NCBI GenBank assembly: GCA_964517495.1 | Contig: CAZFER010000056.1 | Location: 1-41,086, forward strand | Length of the DNA: 41,086 bases | Source: CAZFER01 sp964517495 | GTDB taxonomy: Bacteria; Hinthialibacterota; Hinthialibacteria; Hinthialibacterales; Hinthialibacteraceae | Reading direction: 5' to 3' | Part shown: piece after piece, positions 26,301 to 33,286 of the stretch | Position numbering within the stretch: the stretch's first letter is position 1 | Layout: each line of letters starts with the position of its first letter | Notes under the pieces: generated by a model | Databases searched by the model: none | Told to the model about the DNA's origin: nothing | What the model saw: the letters and a program-made list of their open reading frames with translations, nothing else | Position numbers and translations under genes: made by a program

Positions 26301-26815
26301 TTCACATTACGGGTATCCTGGCAGGTTTCCATTAGCAGCAAATCCGCTCCTCCTTCAATGAGGCCCTTCGCTTGACCATAAAAGTTCTCTTCCAGTTCCT
26401 TAAAGGTCACGCCGCCAGTCACAGTAATGCTTTTGGTCGTGGGTCCCATGGATCCGGCTACAAAACGCGGTTTATCACTGCTGGAGTATTGATCAACACT
26501 CTCCCGGGCTATTTCAGCCGCCCGTTTGGTGATTTCATAGGCGTAATCCTGGAGGTTATACTCACCCAACACCAAGGCCGTACTACCAAAAGTATTGGTT
26601 TCAACGATATCAGCTCCTGCCTCCAAAAATTGATCATGGATGCCTTTAATCGCATCAGGTTTGGTCATGACCAAATACTCGTTGCATCCTTCATATTCAG
26701 GACCTCCAAAATCTTCTGGTGTGAGGTGCAAATTCTGGATGGAGGTGCCCATCGCACCATCAAACACAACAATTCGTTCCTTTAAAACGTCTTCCAATCG
26801 AATAGTTTGACTCAT
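23315..26815 (-). CDS. metH: Cobalamin-dependent methionine synthase
   Basis: MetH moves the methyl group of 5-methyl-THF through cobalamin to homocysteine. All modules are present in 1166 residues: the homocysteine domain (about 1-320) with zinc ligands C228, C291 and C292 (GLNCATGP, GGCCGT); the pterin domain (about 335-600) with GERTNVIGSR and GLSNVSFGLP; the cobalamin cap and Rossmann domains (about 630-860) with the DxHxxG motif GDVHDIGKN (D724, H726, G729); and the reactivation domain with YPACPRLEDQ, VNYxx-type FGYPACP and a C-terminal FNIS. ATG 26815 has AAGGG upstream and is preferred to an in-frame start at 26839. It implies B12 use by the organism. Nothing adjacent encodes MetF. 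Confidence 0.96.
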   Translation of the reverse strand: MSQTIRLEDVLKERIVVFDGAMGTSIQNLHLTPEDFGGPEYEGCNEYLVMTKPDAIKGIHDQFLEAGADIVETNTFGSTALVLGEYNLQDYAYEITKRAAEIARESVDQYSSSDKPRFVAGSMGPTTKSITVTGGVTFKELEENFYGQAKGLIEGGADLLLMETCQDTRNVKAGLIGIHRARKEMGVDTPIMVSGTIEPMGTMLAGQEVESLYTSLEHAGLLIIGLNCATGPKFMTDHIRTLSDIANCFVSCIPNAGLPDEEGNYNETPEMIVEVLEKFVDQGWVNCLGGCCGTVPEHIQAIAEMVKDKQPRRVQHKKHWHVSGIDYFEFDADNRPAIVGERTNVIGSRRFKRLIVEGKIEEASEIGRKQVRSGAQILDVCLANPDREELEDMEEFLDMLIKKVKAPLMIDSTDPPVLERALQYCQGKSIINSINLEDGEERFEEVVPIAQKYGAALVVGCIDEDPEHGMAVTADRKVEIAKRSFDLLVNKYGVKPQDIIFDPLVFPCATGDENYVGSAEQTINGIEAIKRELPDALTILGLSNVSFGLPPAGREILNAVFLYHCTKAGLDMAIVNSEKLERYASIPDNEKKMADDLLFNRGDDPIAVFAAYYKEKKTEKKVVKENRTVEERLSDSIIEGSKEGLIEDLDEALKKYKPLEVINGPLMDGMDEVGRLFGNNELIVAEVLQSAEVMKSAVAYLEPKMDKSEIQIKGKVLLATVKGDVHDIGKNLVDIIFSNNGFEIINLGIKIPPEQLINAYNEHRPHMIGLSGLLVKSAQQMVITAQDLKEAGVEIPILVGGAALSNRFTRTKIAPNYEGMVVYANDAMNGLDLANQLVNEEKRETLLNRLNEDTEKMEKLSQQKRDREDKRGTRERIQIRQDHEILTPPDLKPHILSTYPLDEIYGYINQQMLLGKHLGLKGNVVTLIEQGNEKALELNKKVRDFQDEIIEKNILKPRAVFQFFPVKKDGDSLLILDSSRINEMERITFPRQSKGDQLCLTDYVATDREDYVAMFVTSCADDSLYEWVDKYKRDGEFLKNHMLQAIAIECAEAFAELLHEKIRNMWGIADPPDLSLKDKFHAKYQGVRVSFGYPACPRLEDQTILFKLLDVENVIGVHLTEGYMMEPEASVSALVFHHPDARYFNISESDLNAFEERLKQNQPVEV

Positions 26816-27107
26816 ATAAAATACCCTTAATTGTAACAATTTATTTGATATAGGGATGTATTTTCTCTGGTGTAAATCACAAATTAATCACTTGATTATA
26901 AAAAACTTAGAAAGATTATTCCTTTAAAAAGATGTTATTATCTATCTCAATAACACCTTGCCAGGCAACAATGGCTTTAAAAAGCATTATATCCGTTTAT
27001 CTGCATATAGTAATATAATAGCCTTAATGTCCATAAAATCAAGCGAACAGCAGAAAATACAAAGGATCACCGATAGTTAACTCAAGAAATACAAACAAGT
27101 TTGGAAA
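26816..27107 (-). other. AT-rich metH leader region without recognised riboswitch
   Basis: About 290 bp upstream of metH hold no gene. I looked for a cobalamin riboswitch (B12-box-like core) and a SAM riboswitch and found neither. A short hairpin TTGCC/GGCAA is present at about 26957-26967. A weak promoter is listed separately. Confidence 0.5.
27015..27042 (-). promoter_or_regulatory. Possible promoter for metH
   Basis: On the minus strand TTGATT (27037-27042) and TATTAT (27015-27020) are 16 bp apart. This would give a leader of roughly 190 nt before the metH ATG. The region is AT-rich, so chance matches are likely. Confidence 0.3.
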
Positions 27108-27146
27108 GAAAAAAGATGGGAGCATCTCACAAATAATTTGTGATGC
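27108..27146 (-). terminator. Probable terminator of the Rpn gene
   Basis: On the minus strand GCATCACAAA and TTTGTGAGATGC form a near-perfect hairpin about 60 bp after the Rpn stop, followed within a few bases by a run of six T residues. The short gap between stem and T tract makes it less than ideal. Confidence 0.4.
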
Positions 27147-27205
27147 AAATATCATCCAGTCAATTTCTAATTTCATTTGGGCACGAGAAAAAGAGATTAG
27201 TATAA

Positions 27206-28279
27206 TTATTTCGCTTTATTTTTATATGCTGTAATCCGCTCCTTAATCTCTTTCAAGGAATCCACCTTAAGAGCATCTATCCGAAGTTCTCTCAGTAAGG
27301 GAAGATGATTCAGGCTGTATATTGATTTTTTTAATGACGGGGAAATATCACCAAACCTCACACTTAAATTATCTATGACTGATGTCTGTGCTTCTTCCAA
27401 ATTTCCTATTTGTCTACCTCTTTCCTCTCCTCTTTTCTCTCCTCTTTTCTCTCCTCTTTTTTCCCCTCTTTTTTCCCCTCTTTTTTCCCCTTTCTCTAAA
27501 CCAATCTTTTCAGCTCTTTTTTTGATAATTTGTTCAAATGGGGCAAGAATCTCCATTTTCTTTTTCTCCTGAAATTTATGGATATTTTCCATAAAAATGT
27601 CTTCCAAATCACTTGGTAATGTCATTAATATATCAATAAATTTGAGTAATGAATATACTTCCTCACCTCGAAAACCTTGAAGCAACATCTCTTTTGCTAT
27701 GGCTTCTTTATGATATAACCGCTGCTCCGGTTTCTTATGAGTTTCCAAAGTTTTCAAGTGCGCTATGACAAAAAATGCGAATGGATTACCGCTTTTCTTT
27801 ATCTCTTCCAACCTGCTGCGATAATCCAGAAGTTTCACTGTCTGAAATTTCAAATGCAACTGGCTTCCCCATATATTATACTCAAACCGATCAGGTTTCC
27901 AATTTGGCCGGTCATCTCCCAATACCAACAAACTCATAACCGGTTTTTTAAATTGCAAATAGAGGAGACTGTTGTATATGTACATTCGTTCAGCCACGTT
28001 AAGGTCCTGTTGTGACTGGACTTCCAGATGAATATATACCCATACTTCCTCGCCATGATTCTGGAATACCTTCAGGAGTTTGTCAACTACTTTCTTTCCA
28101 ACTACCGCTCCGCTAGATATTTGACTAAGCTCTTTTTCCAGGGAGACATATCCCTTTTCCCAGTCTATCTCATCATAAATATCCGGGAAAAACAATTTCA
28201 TAAATCCAGGGAGAAATTTGTCCAGGATAAGTTTCCATGACGTATCATAATTGGCCGTTTTGGCTTTCTGCTCTTTCAT
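27206..28279 (-). CDS. Rpn-family recombination-promoting nuclease (PD-(D/E)XK type)
   Basis: Rpn proteins are DNA endonucleases that promote RecA-independent recombination and are often annotated as putative transposases. The 357-residue protein opens with DTSWKLILDKFLPGFMKLFFP, continues to the PD-(D/E)XK core with VYIHLEVQSQQD (E86-x-Q88), then WGSQLHLKFQTVKLLDYR and a helical region with KEMLLQGFRGEEVYSLLKFID. Near residues 255-285 is a run of five GEKR units encoded by a 12-bp minisatellite, then an EEAQTSVIDNLSVRFG tail typical of the family. ATG preceded by GAAATCAAAACACC with no clear ribosome site. A decayed copy of the 3' half lies directly upstream, so this locus has duplicated or been replaced. 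Confidence 0.85.
   Translation of the reverse strand: MKEQKAKTANYDTSWKLILDKFLPGFMKLFFPDIYDEIDWEKGYVSLEKELSQISSGAVVGKKVVDKLLKVFQNHGEEVWVYIHLEVQSQQDLNVAERMYIYNSLLYLQFKKPVMSLLVLGDDRPNWKPDRFEYNIWGSQLHLKFQTVKLLDYRSRLEEIKKSGNPFAFFVIAHLKTLETHKKPEQRLYHKEAIAKEMLLQGFRGEEVYSLLKFIDILMTLPSDLEDIFMENIHKFQEKKKMEILAPFEQIIKKRAEKIGLEKGEKRGEKRGEKRGEKRGEKRGEERGRQIGNLEEAQTSVIDNLSVRFGDISPSLKKSIYSLNHLPLLRELRIDALKVDSLKEIKERITAYKNKAK
27426..27494 (+). repeat. 12-bp minisatellite inside the Rpn gene
   Basis: About five tandem 12-bp units of the types CTCCTCTTTTCT and CCCCTCTTTTTT encode repeated GEKR on the minus strand. Because the unit is a multiple of 3, gain or loss by slippage changes linker length without shifting the frame. 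Confidence 0.85.
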
Positions 28280-28363
28280 GGTGTTTTGATTTCAAGCATC
28301 CAGGAATATTATTTCGATCGAGTTTAAAACATTAATGGAACTATTAATTTTTTTGAGAAAATC

Positions 28364-28580
28364 TTATTTTAGAGCATTCATTCGTAGTGCTCTCAAAAAA
28401 GAAAGGTCATTCAGCCTTTTTATTGTCTTAATCAACGTATGAAGTATTTTCCAAACTTAACCGTTAAAATGTCAATAAGAGTAATCTGTGCTTCCATCAC
28501 GCTGCCTTTTTATTCTCCTCTCTTTTCAGCAATATCATCAAACGGTGGGAGAACAGGCATGTTCTTTTTCTCCTGATTTT
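28364..28580 (-). pseudogene. Decayed 3' fragment of a second Rpn-family gene
   Basis: Minus-strand translation gives QEKKNMPVLPPFDDIAEKR, matching QEKKKMEILAPFEQIIKKR of the intact neighbour. After an in-frame stop comes MEAQITLIDILTVKFGKYF (matching EEAQTSVIDNLSVRFG), and, in another frame, TLIKTIKRLNDLSFLRALRM then NALK and TAA (matching SLKKSIYSLNHLPLLRELRI). The N-terminal nuclease domain is gone, the GEKR repeat is nearly absent, and at least one stop and one frameshift occur. It lies directly upstream of the intact copy in the same orientation, which points to tandem duplication followed by decay. Confidence 0.75.
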
Positions 28581-28588
28581 GTTAAATT

Positions 28589-29155
28589 CTATCCAATATC
28601 CACTTGGGGAGCCTGGCGAATACTTGCATCTTCCACCTCGAAATACTCCCTAGTCTGGAATCCACCCATTGAAGCGATGATGTTGGTGGGGAACGTTTCA
28701 ACGTTGTTGTTGAGGTCACGCACATTGGCGTTGTAAAAACGGCGTGCCCGTTGGATGCGATTCTCTGTATTAACCAGTTCGTTTTGAAGATGCAGAAAAT
28801 TATGATTCGCTTTCAAGTCGGGATAGTTCTCAACGAGTATGAACATGTGGCGCAACGCGCTAATCATGTCGTTTTCAGCCTGAGCCTGCTCCTTTGGGGT
28901 GCCATGCTGATTATAGGCGGTATTGCGTGCTTCAACCACACGGTCGAGGACTTCTTTTTCGTGGTCTGCATAGCCCTTTACGGTTTCGACCAGGTTGGGA
29001 ATTAAGTCATATCGCCGCTTCAGTTCGGTATCAATGTCAGCCCACGATTCGTCACAATGGTTGCGTGCACGAACAAGGTTGTTGTAAAGCATAGCCACCC
29101 ATAGGATAAAGATAAGCAGTAAAACGATGGGCACGATAATTGGTAAAAACTCCAT
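28589..29155 (-). CDS. lemA: LemA family membrane-anchored protein
   Basis: The 188-residue protein has a single N-terminal membrane segment (about 4-24), then the conserved LemA helical domain: YNNLVRARNHCDESWADIDTEL-type start, RRYDLIPNLVETVKGYADHE, LKANHNFLHLQNELVNTENR and RRFYNANVRDLNN. The C-terminal tail after about 165 is short. Its role is unknown; family members are found with TPM/YgcG or htpX-like genes. Here it is 1-bp overlapped (TAATG) by the upstream membrane gene and so is translationally coupled to it. Confidence 0.92.
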   Translation of the reverse strand: MEFLPIIVPIVLLLIFILWVAMLYNNLVRARNHCDESWADIDTELKRRYDLIPNLVETVKGYADHEKEVLDRVVEARNTAYNQHGTPKEQAQAENDMISALRHMFILVENYPDLKANHNFLHLQNELVNTENRIQRARRFYNANVRDLNNNVETFPTNIIASMGGFQTREYFEVEDASIRQAPQVDIG

Positions 29156-29856
29156 TACGACAAGGCTCCTTCCAACTCTTTCACTAAATACTCGGGAAAG
29201 CGATTAACCACGCCTTGGATAATCTCGATGGCACCTTCAAACTCCGGTATATCAAAACGCTTTCCTCCCATAAAGGCGATGATGTGTCGATTTTCAAATT
29301 CTAACGTATAACGCGGGGCATTGAGAAGGTATTCCATGGTCTCCTGGTGAATCACATCGTAGGCCCATTTTTTATCAGGGGATTTGACAAAGAATTTCTT
29401 GCTGAATTCGCTTGATTCAAAATCAATATCATCAAAGCCGAAAAATTCAGTGAGTTTATCGAAAAAGCCTTCCGGCCGTATGAGTAAAGGTTTTAACGGC
29501 CAGGGCGTTTGTATAATGACAGCAGAGAATTTGTGGTGATGGGTTTTTCGCCGTCCTTTTGAATCGGTGGAGTGCGTTTCGTAATGGTAGTCGAATGCTT
29601 CGACACGATGGTTTTCAAGTTCACCACGAATGATGTTGAATGCATACCGGTTTGAACCCTTGCGCAGGCAAGAAAAACCAGAATAGGTATTGTCGAAGTC
29701 ATAATCTTTGTCGGAATTGAAACGCCAGTTTTTTGAACGTGCCCATTCTTCCAATGCTTTGCGGCGCTTTTGTTCTTGCAGAATCCCATAAATAATCAAT
29801 GCTATCACAGCGGCAAAGATTATGGGTATCAACACAACCATGAAATTCTCAGGCAT
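29155..29856 (-). CDS. Membrane-anchored protein partner of LemA, DUF3137-like
   Basis: A 233-residue protein with an N-terminal membrane helix (about 5-25) and a cytoplasmic or periplasmic domain beginning EQKRRKALEEWARSKNWRF and containing YSGFSCLRKGSNRYAFNIIRG and YETHSTDSKGRRKTHHHKF. The overall pattern (small anchored domain that reads a long hydrophilic loop, close to lemA) resembles DUF3137-type proteins that accompany LemA, but I cannot confirm the family. AAGGGGAA precedes the ATG. Its stop overlaps the lemA start by one base, so the pair works as a unit. Confidence 0.6.
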   Translation of the reverse strand: MPENFMVVLIPIIFAAVIALIIYGILQEQKRRKALEEWARSKNWRFNSDKDYDFDNTYSGFSCLRKGSNRYAFNIIRGELENHRVEAFDYHYETHSTDSKGRRKTHHHKFSAVIIQTPWPLKPLLIRPEGFFDKLTEFFGFDDIDFESSEFSKKFFVKSPDKKWAYDVIHQETMEYLLNAPRYTLEFENRHIIAFMGGKRFDIPEFEGAIEIIQGVVNRFPEYLVKELEGALS

Positions 29857-29966
29857 AGTATTCCCCTTTCAGTGTAAAATAAACAATGATTCTGTTCATA
29901 TTTAGAACGAATCGTGAATAAAATCGTTACACTGTTATAAATAGAAAAACGTTAATGACGACTCGA

Positions 29967-30112
29967 TCATTTTTGTTCATAGATAGGGACCGTATGCTGA
30001 AGGGCATAATATTTGAAATATTTGTTTGGTGAGCGTTCTACTGCATCACGTGTTAACAGATCAACATTTCGGCCCGTAAGTTCTTCTAATTCCTGCTTGA
30101 GGGAAATAAATT
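29967..30112 (-). pseudogene. C-terminal remnant of an MNT-type nucleotidyltransferase
   Basis: From just after the GH9 stop the minus strand reads VEFISLKQELEELTGRNVDL, then LTRDAVERSPNKYFK and an AxxxVPIYEQK end with TGA. This is the usual last 48 or so residues of minimal (MntA-like) nucleotidyltransferases, which act as antitoxins to HEPN proteins. The catalytic GSRARG and DxD part is missing, and no HEPN gene is next to it. The open frame runs back into the GH9 gene but that part is an out-of-frame shadow. It is a non-functional relic, left by deletion or recombination at the 3' edge of GH9. Confidence 0.65.
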
Positions 30113-32407
30113 CTACCTCGCATACAAATCCGCCTGGATGGCTAGCCAACGGGATGAAGGATGAACCCAGATTTCCTTGAAGTTATAGCAATTGTCGGCG
30201 GGCCAGAAAGGCTCATCAAAATGGCGGTTGGTTTGGATACCAACCGGTAGCCCACCAACGATATCGCCTGATGTTGCTGTATACTGAGGTGCAAAATCAT
30301 GGCCTTCGCCGTACATGGTGCTTTGGCAGAAGGGATTAAACCCTACCACCCATTGCAGCTGACGTTGAACCAGGTCTCTTAATTCTTCATCATCCAAAAG
30401 ACGAGCCGCTGCGCTAATCGCCCGGGTTTGAGATAGCAACACCCCATAATTCCCACGGAAATCAAACCACACAGGGAATCGCCGCAGATAATGGTTATCA
30501 CTTAAACGTATGCCCTGTTTAACTTGTTCAATAAATTTTGGATTATTGGATTCATCCAGCGAGTAAATCGACGCTGGAAAAGTATGATAGGGAGCCGTAT
30601 ATTCTGCAACGGTCTTTATATAGTTTGCATAGCGCTCAACACATTCCCGCCAACGGGGTTGTAATGCATGATCAGGAAACAATTCACATAGCATTACCAA
30701 ACCAGCCACTGGTGATTGAATTTCACCGATGTGGGAATAATGTTGAATACGTCGCTTTTCCGGTGAGCGATAGAAAAAGCCTGTTAATGGCACTTCCCAG
30801 CCAGGTTGTTCAATCTGTTGGCATGCCATAACCACCTCAGCCAGTTCAAAGGCCTTGCCGGCATAACGCTGCTCGTGCGTGGATTGATAAAGCTCCAGGC
30901 TGGCAATCACGCCGATACCATGTGTTTGCAAACTTTGACGAGAGAGCTCCTCGACCGCGCATTCCCAATCTTCACGAGCATACAGCAATGCCCGGTCGGC
31001 CAGATAAGGATTACTCTTTTTCAACAAACGATAAGCAATAGCCTGAGCACTAACGGCATGAAAGTTATGATAGGGATCGTCAACAATTTGAGTGGTGACC
31101 ATATCATCAACGGTACCAATAATGTTATCGGTCCAGAAATCCATGGTTCCCCAACGGCAGCGTCTTCCTTTGTCAAAGCGATTCTTTAAAATCCAATCCA
31201 ATCCCCACTTGGCTTCCTCCAACAGCTGGTTTTTCAGGGCGCCATCCTCAAGTTGTTCAGCAAGCAGGAACATGGCGTAGTCTGCTTCACACGTATTACG
31301 TACTCCCTGCGAAAGGTCTCCGGCATCATGCCACCCGCCGTTAAAGGTTATGCGTTTGCCATCCTGTTCGGCCAGCCAGTCTTCATGGCAGGTTCCGTGT
31401 ATGCCTGGAATTTCCATCCCGCAGCGCAGAGCATAAAAACAGTTGATGGTTTTCCATATCGTTCCTTCCCATACGTTTTCGCTGATGGTAAATGGTTCTG
31501 TTTGTGTTTCATTGACGACCAAGCGATAGCTGCCGGGTTGTTCAATTTCGCTGAAGTCCATGATCTGATATTCACCCAGTGCTGTTTGTTGTATCTCAAT
31601 TGCTTTGCGCAAAATGCGCTGGTTTGTTCCAGCGTGATGCAATTCAAAAACATCCGCATTTAAGCCATTTGCCAGAGCTAATTTGGTTCCATCACATGTG
31701 TAACCGGTATGACTATAAGCGAACTTGCCAGGCGCGACCTGCCAGCCTTCGAAATGATCTGGTTTAACCGTTTGTAGTTCAAGCGTATCCAGGTAGTAAC
31801 ACACGCGTTCAGTAGCACCCGGTTCGTTTCCTTGCATGCGATAGGTTAATTCCACTCCAGTGACTTTATCGCGGCTTAAATGGGCAATTTCCCATACAAT
31901 GTGATTCCATTGGCCATCTTTTAACATAAAGAAGTTGCGTCCCAGTCGGCCGTATTCATCCGGAACCTTTAACGTTCCTTCGTTTTTCAAAACAACCGAC
32001 ATGGAAATTGCCCGGAAACCAGGTAGATCAGGATACACCCAAAACGATAAACGGTTATAGTCGCTCCAATCTTCATCATCCACGTTGAACAAGGCCGTGC
32101 ACCACCCTGGAGGCCGGCCATTGGAACTGGGGTGATCGGTAAAAGTGGGGCTGGTCAATTTCAATGAATGGTTTCCATTTTTCGCCTGTTCTTCGCTTAT
32201 TTCAAGCGCACCCTGTCCATGATGTTCCCACGCTTGCATGCTCTCCATATCATCAAGCAGGCGTGAGGTAATAACCTGTTTATTCAACCAGCTGTGAACA
32301 ATGGTATCTTCTTCTACAATAGGCAACGGCATGGATGGAATCTCATCCGACATGCAAATAATAGACAATAAACAAAATAGTAACCCTGAAATGAAGAGCC
32401 GTCTCAT
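30113..32407 (-). CDS. Secreted glycoside hydrolase family 9 enzyme (endoglucanase-like)
   Basis: GH9 enzymes hydrolyse beta-1,4-glucans by inversion. The 764-residue protein has a signal peptide (about 1-20), a jelly-roll-like binding domain (about 50-212, with NGNHSLKLTSP and YNRLSFWVYPDL), the Ig-like module before the catalytic domain (about 220-310), and the (alpha/alpha)6 barrel. Catalytic Asp residues lie in GGWHDAGDLSQG (D361, D364), and the general acid is E745 in NCYNFKEIWVHP, next to QWVVGFNPFCQSTMYGEG. AGGAG nine bases before the ATG supports the start. Substrate may be cellulose, xyloglucan or another beta-glucan. It stands alone, with relics on both sides, which suggests a locally rearranged site. 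Confidence 0.9.
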   Translation of the reverse strand: MRRLFISGLLFCLLSIICMSDEIPSMPLPIVEEDTIVHSWLNKQVITSRLLDDMESMQAWEHHGQGALEISEEQAKNGNHSLKLTSPTFTDHPSSNGRPPGWCTALFNVDDEDWSDYNRLSFWVYPDLPGFRAISMSVVLKNEGTLKVPDEYGRLGRNFFMLKDGQWNHIVWEIAHLSRDKVTGVELTYRMQGNEPGATERVCYYLDTLELQTVKPDHFEGWQVAPGKFAYSHTGYTCDGTKLALANGLNADVFELHHAGTNQRILRKAIEIQQTALGEYQIMDFSEIEQPGSYRLVVNETQTEPFTISENVWEGTIWKTINCFYALRCGMEIPGIHGTCHEDWLAEQDGKRITFNGGWHDAGDLSQGVRNTCEADYAMFLLAEQLEDGALKNQLLEEAKWGLDWILKNRFDKGRRCRWGTMDFWTDNIIGTVDDMVTTQIVDDPYHNFHAVSAQAIAYRLLKKSNPYLADRALLYAREDWECAVEELSRQSLQTHGIGVIASLELYQSTHEQRYAGKAFELAEVVMACQQIEQPGWEVPLTGFFYRSPEKRRIQHYSHIGEIQSPVAGLVMLCELFPDHALQPRWRECVERYANYIKTVAEYTAPYHTFPASIYSLDESNNPKFIEQVKQGIRLSDNHYLRRFPVWFDFRGNYGVLLSQTRAISAAARLLDDEELRDLVQRQLQWVVGFNPFCQSTMYGEGHDFAPQYTATSGDIVGGLPVGIQTNRHFDEPFWPADNCYNFKEIWVHPSSRWLAIQADLYAR

Positions 32408-32532
32408 TCAAATACTCCTATAAATATTTATATTTTTAATAAAATCTTTTTAGCCTGAGGCTCTATACTCACTTTCATCCAATTTTCTAGCGTGACTTTA
32501 TTATAGAACAAACGATCAAGTAAAATAGGAGA

Positions 32533-32576
32533 AGCCATAACTCTTTGAATTATAGAGGGTTATGGCTTTTATTTTT
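32533..32576 (+). terminator. Strong intrinsic terminator upstream of an IS remnant
   Basis: AGCCATAAC pairs perfectly with GTTATGGCT, with TCT/AGA continuing the stem, followed by TTTTATTTTTG. No gene on the + strand ends just before it. It lies 43 bp ahead of the IS1634-like transposase remnant, and IS elements often carry such hairpins near the end to block outside transcription. Confidence 0.6.
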
Positions 32577-32618
32577 GCCAAGGTTTATGTATACACTGAA
32601 CATGAGAGGGGAACGCCG

Positions 32619-32732
32619 ATGGCCTCTTTTCATTCCAAAGTCTCACATGGGCATCGCTATTGGTATATTGTCGAATCGCGCCGGGTTAACGGTAAACCCC
32701 GACTCCACAAGCACACCAATAATACAGATTGA
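32619..32732 (+). pseudogene. N-terminal remnant of an IS1634-like transposase
   Basis: The 37-codon frame starts at ATG 32619 behind GAGGGG and reads MASFHSKVSHGHRYWYIVES, then RRVNGKPRLHKHTNNTD and TGA. The HGHRYWYIVESRRVNGKPR segment is the typical opening of IS1634-family (IS4-like) transposases. The match stops abruptly after KPR, and no further transposase sequence follows, so only the first few dozen codons remain. Confidence 0.65.
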
Positions 32733-32911
32733 CAAATTTATTCTTCATTAAAAACGGTGCTGTCGCACCGCATAAAAGGAGGTGACTATCTTCATTCCAA
32801 TTCTCTCGAACAACAACAAAACAAACACTATTTAACCGAATTCAAACAGGGAAAAATAATTGTCGCCGAGGGGCGCATTGCCTCCCTCCTTTTTTCTGGA
32901 ATCAGAAAAAA

Positions 32912-32952
32912 GGGTGGGTTACGCCGTAAACAACACGGCTTTTAACCCACCC
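32912..32952 (+). repeat. 41-bp palindromic repeat, family B, copy 2
   Basis: GGGTGGGTT ... AACCCACCC encloses CGCCGT and ACGGC arms. It is the exact reverse complement of the sequence at 40158-40198 over all 41 bases. The left edge abuts the CCTTTTTT hairpin ending at 32913. Confidence 0.85.
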
Positions 32953-33027
32953 ACCGAACTACCGAACGTCCCCTCACACGTAGTCACTTTCATGTAGAAA
33001 GTGTTCATACAAGAGAATCTCATTTCC

Positions 33028-33070
33028 AGGGGCGTTGCCCACTGGCTATCATATGTAACCCCGTTGGGGT
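33028..33070 (+). repeat. GGGGCGTTGCCC/ACCCCGTTGGGGT repeat remnant
   Basis: Two short hairpins (GGGGCGTTGCCC and ACCCCGTTGGGGT) are joined by GCTATCATATGT. Units of this plan are dispersed in genomes of several environmental phyla. The second copy of the motif in each arm is imperfect, so this is a decayed unit. Confidence 0.45.
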
Positions 33071-33113
33071 AAAAAGCATGGATTCATTCAACTTTGGGGA
33101 TTTGGGGGGGAAA

Positions 33114-33149
33114 TCTTAACTTAATGACATTGAGGGCAGAACTGCGTGT
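33114..33149 (+). repeat. Family A repeat, right-end fragment
   Basis: TCTTAACTTAATGACATT-GAGGGCA-GAAC-TGCGTGT closely follows the right end of the 17033-17210 element (TTAATGACATTGGGGGCAAACCTATGTGT). No hairpin core or left half is present, so it is a truncated copy. Confidence 0.5.
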
Positions 33150-33286
33150 CTGTCTGGTGAGTTATCCTTAAAAAAAGGGAACGGGATAGGTGTATTCATT
33201 CATGGTATAAAACGCAAAAATCCTCTTACTTCCAACAACCAATTTTTAAATCTAAGATAAACTATTTAAGGGGATTATTCGAACCA

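Larger units (their letters stand above)
32733..33286 (+). other. Repeat-rich non-coding stretch
   Basis: No supported gene lies here. It contains a perfect hairpin CGGTGC-TGTC-GCACCG (32755-32770) followed by AGGAGGTG with only a 17-codon frame, a perfect 11-bp hairpin CCTTTTTTCTG/CAGAAAAAAGG (32888-32913), a CACTTTC/GAAAGTG hairpin (32985-33003), and three repeat copies listed separately. It looks like an accumulation site for small mobile repeats. Confidence 0.6.

Noticed and set aside
26372..26785. 137-codon + strand frame opposite the N-terminus of metH
   Set aside because: Antisense shadow of the conserved homocysteine-binding domain; composition of the reading frame is that of a reverse complement.
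26840..27107. Cobalamin or SAM riboswitch upstream of metH
   Set aside because: No B12-box-like or SAM-core sequence could be found on reading the leader.
27206..28279. Rpn gene as an active transposase with terminal repeats
   Set aside because: No inverted ends or target duplication were seen around the gene; only the tandem relic suggests mobility.
29967..30149. 60-residue frame taken as an intact gene
   Set aside because: The N-terminal part (30113-30149) is an out-of-frame copy of the GH9 end; only the later portion matches nucleotidyltransferase C-termini, so it is listed as a remnant.
32757..32945. 62-codon frame with KHYLTEFKQGKIIVAEGRIA
   Set aside because: It has no family match that I recognise, runs into the family B palindrome and has no ribosome site of its own. 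A decayed gene piece cannot be ruled out.
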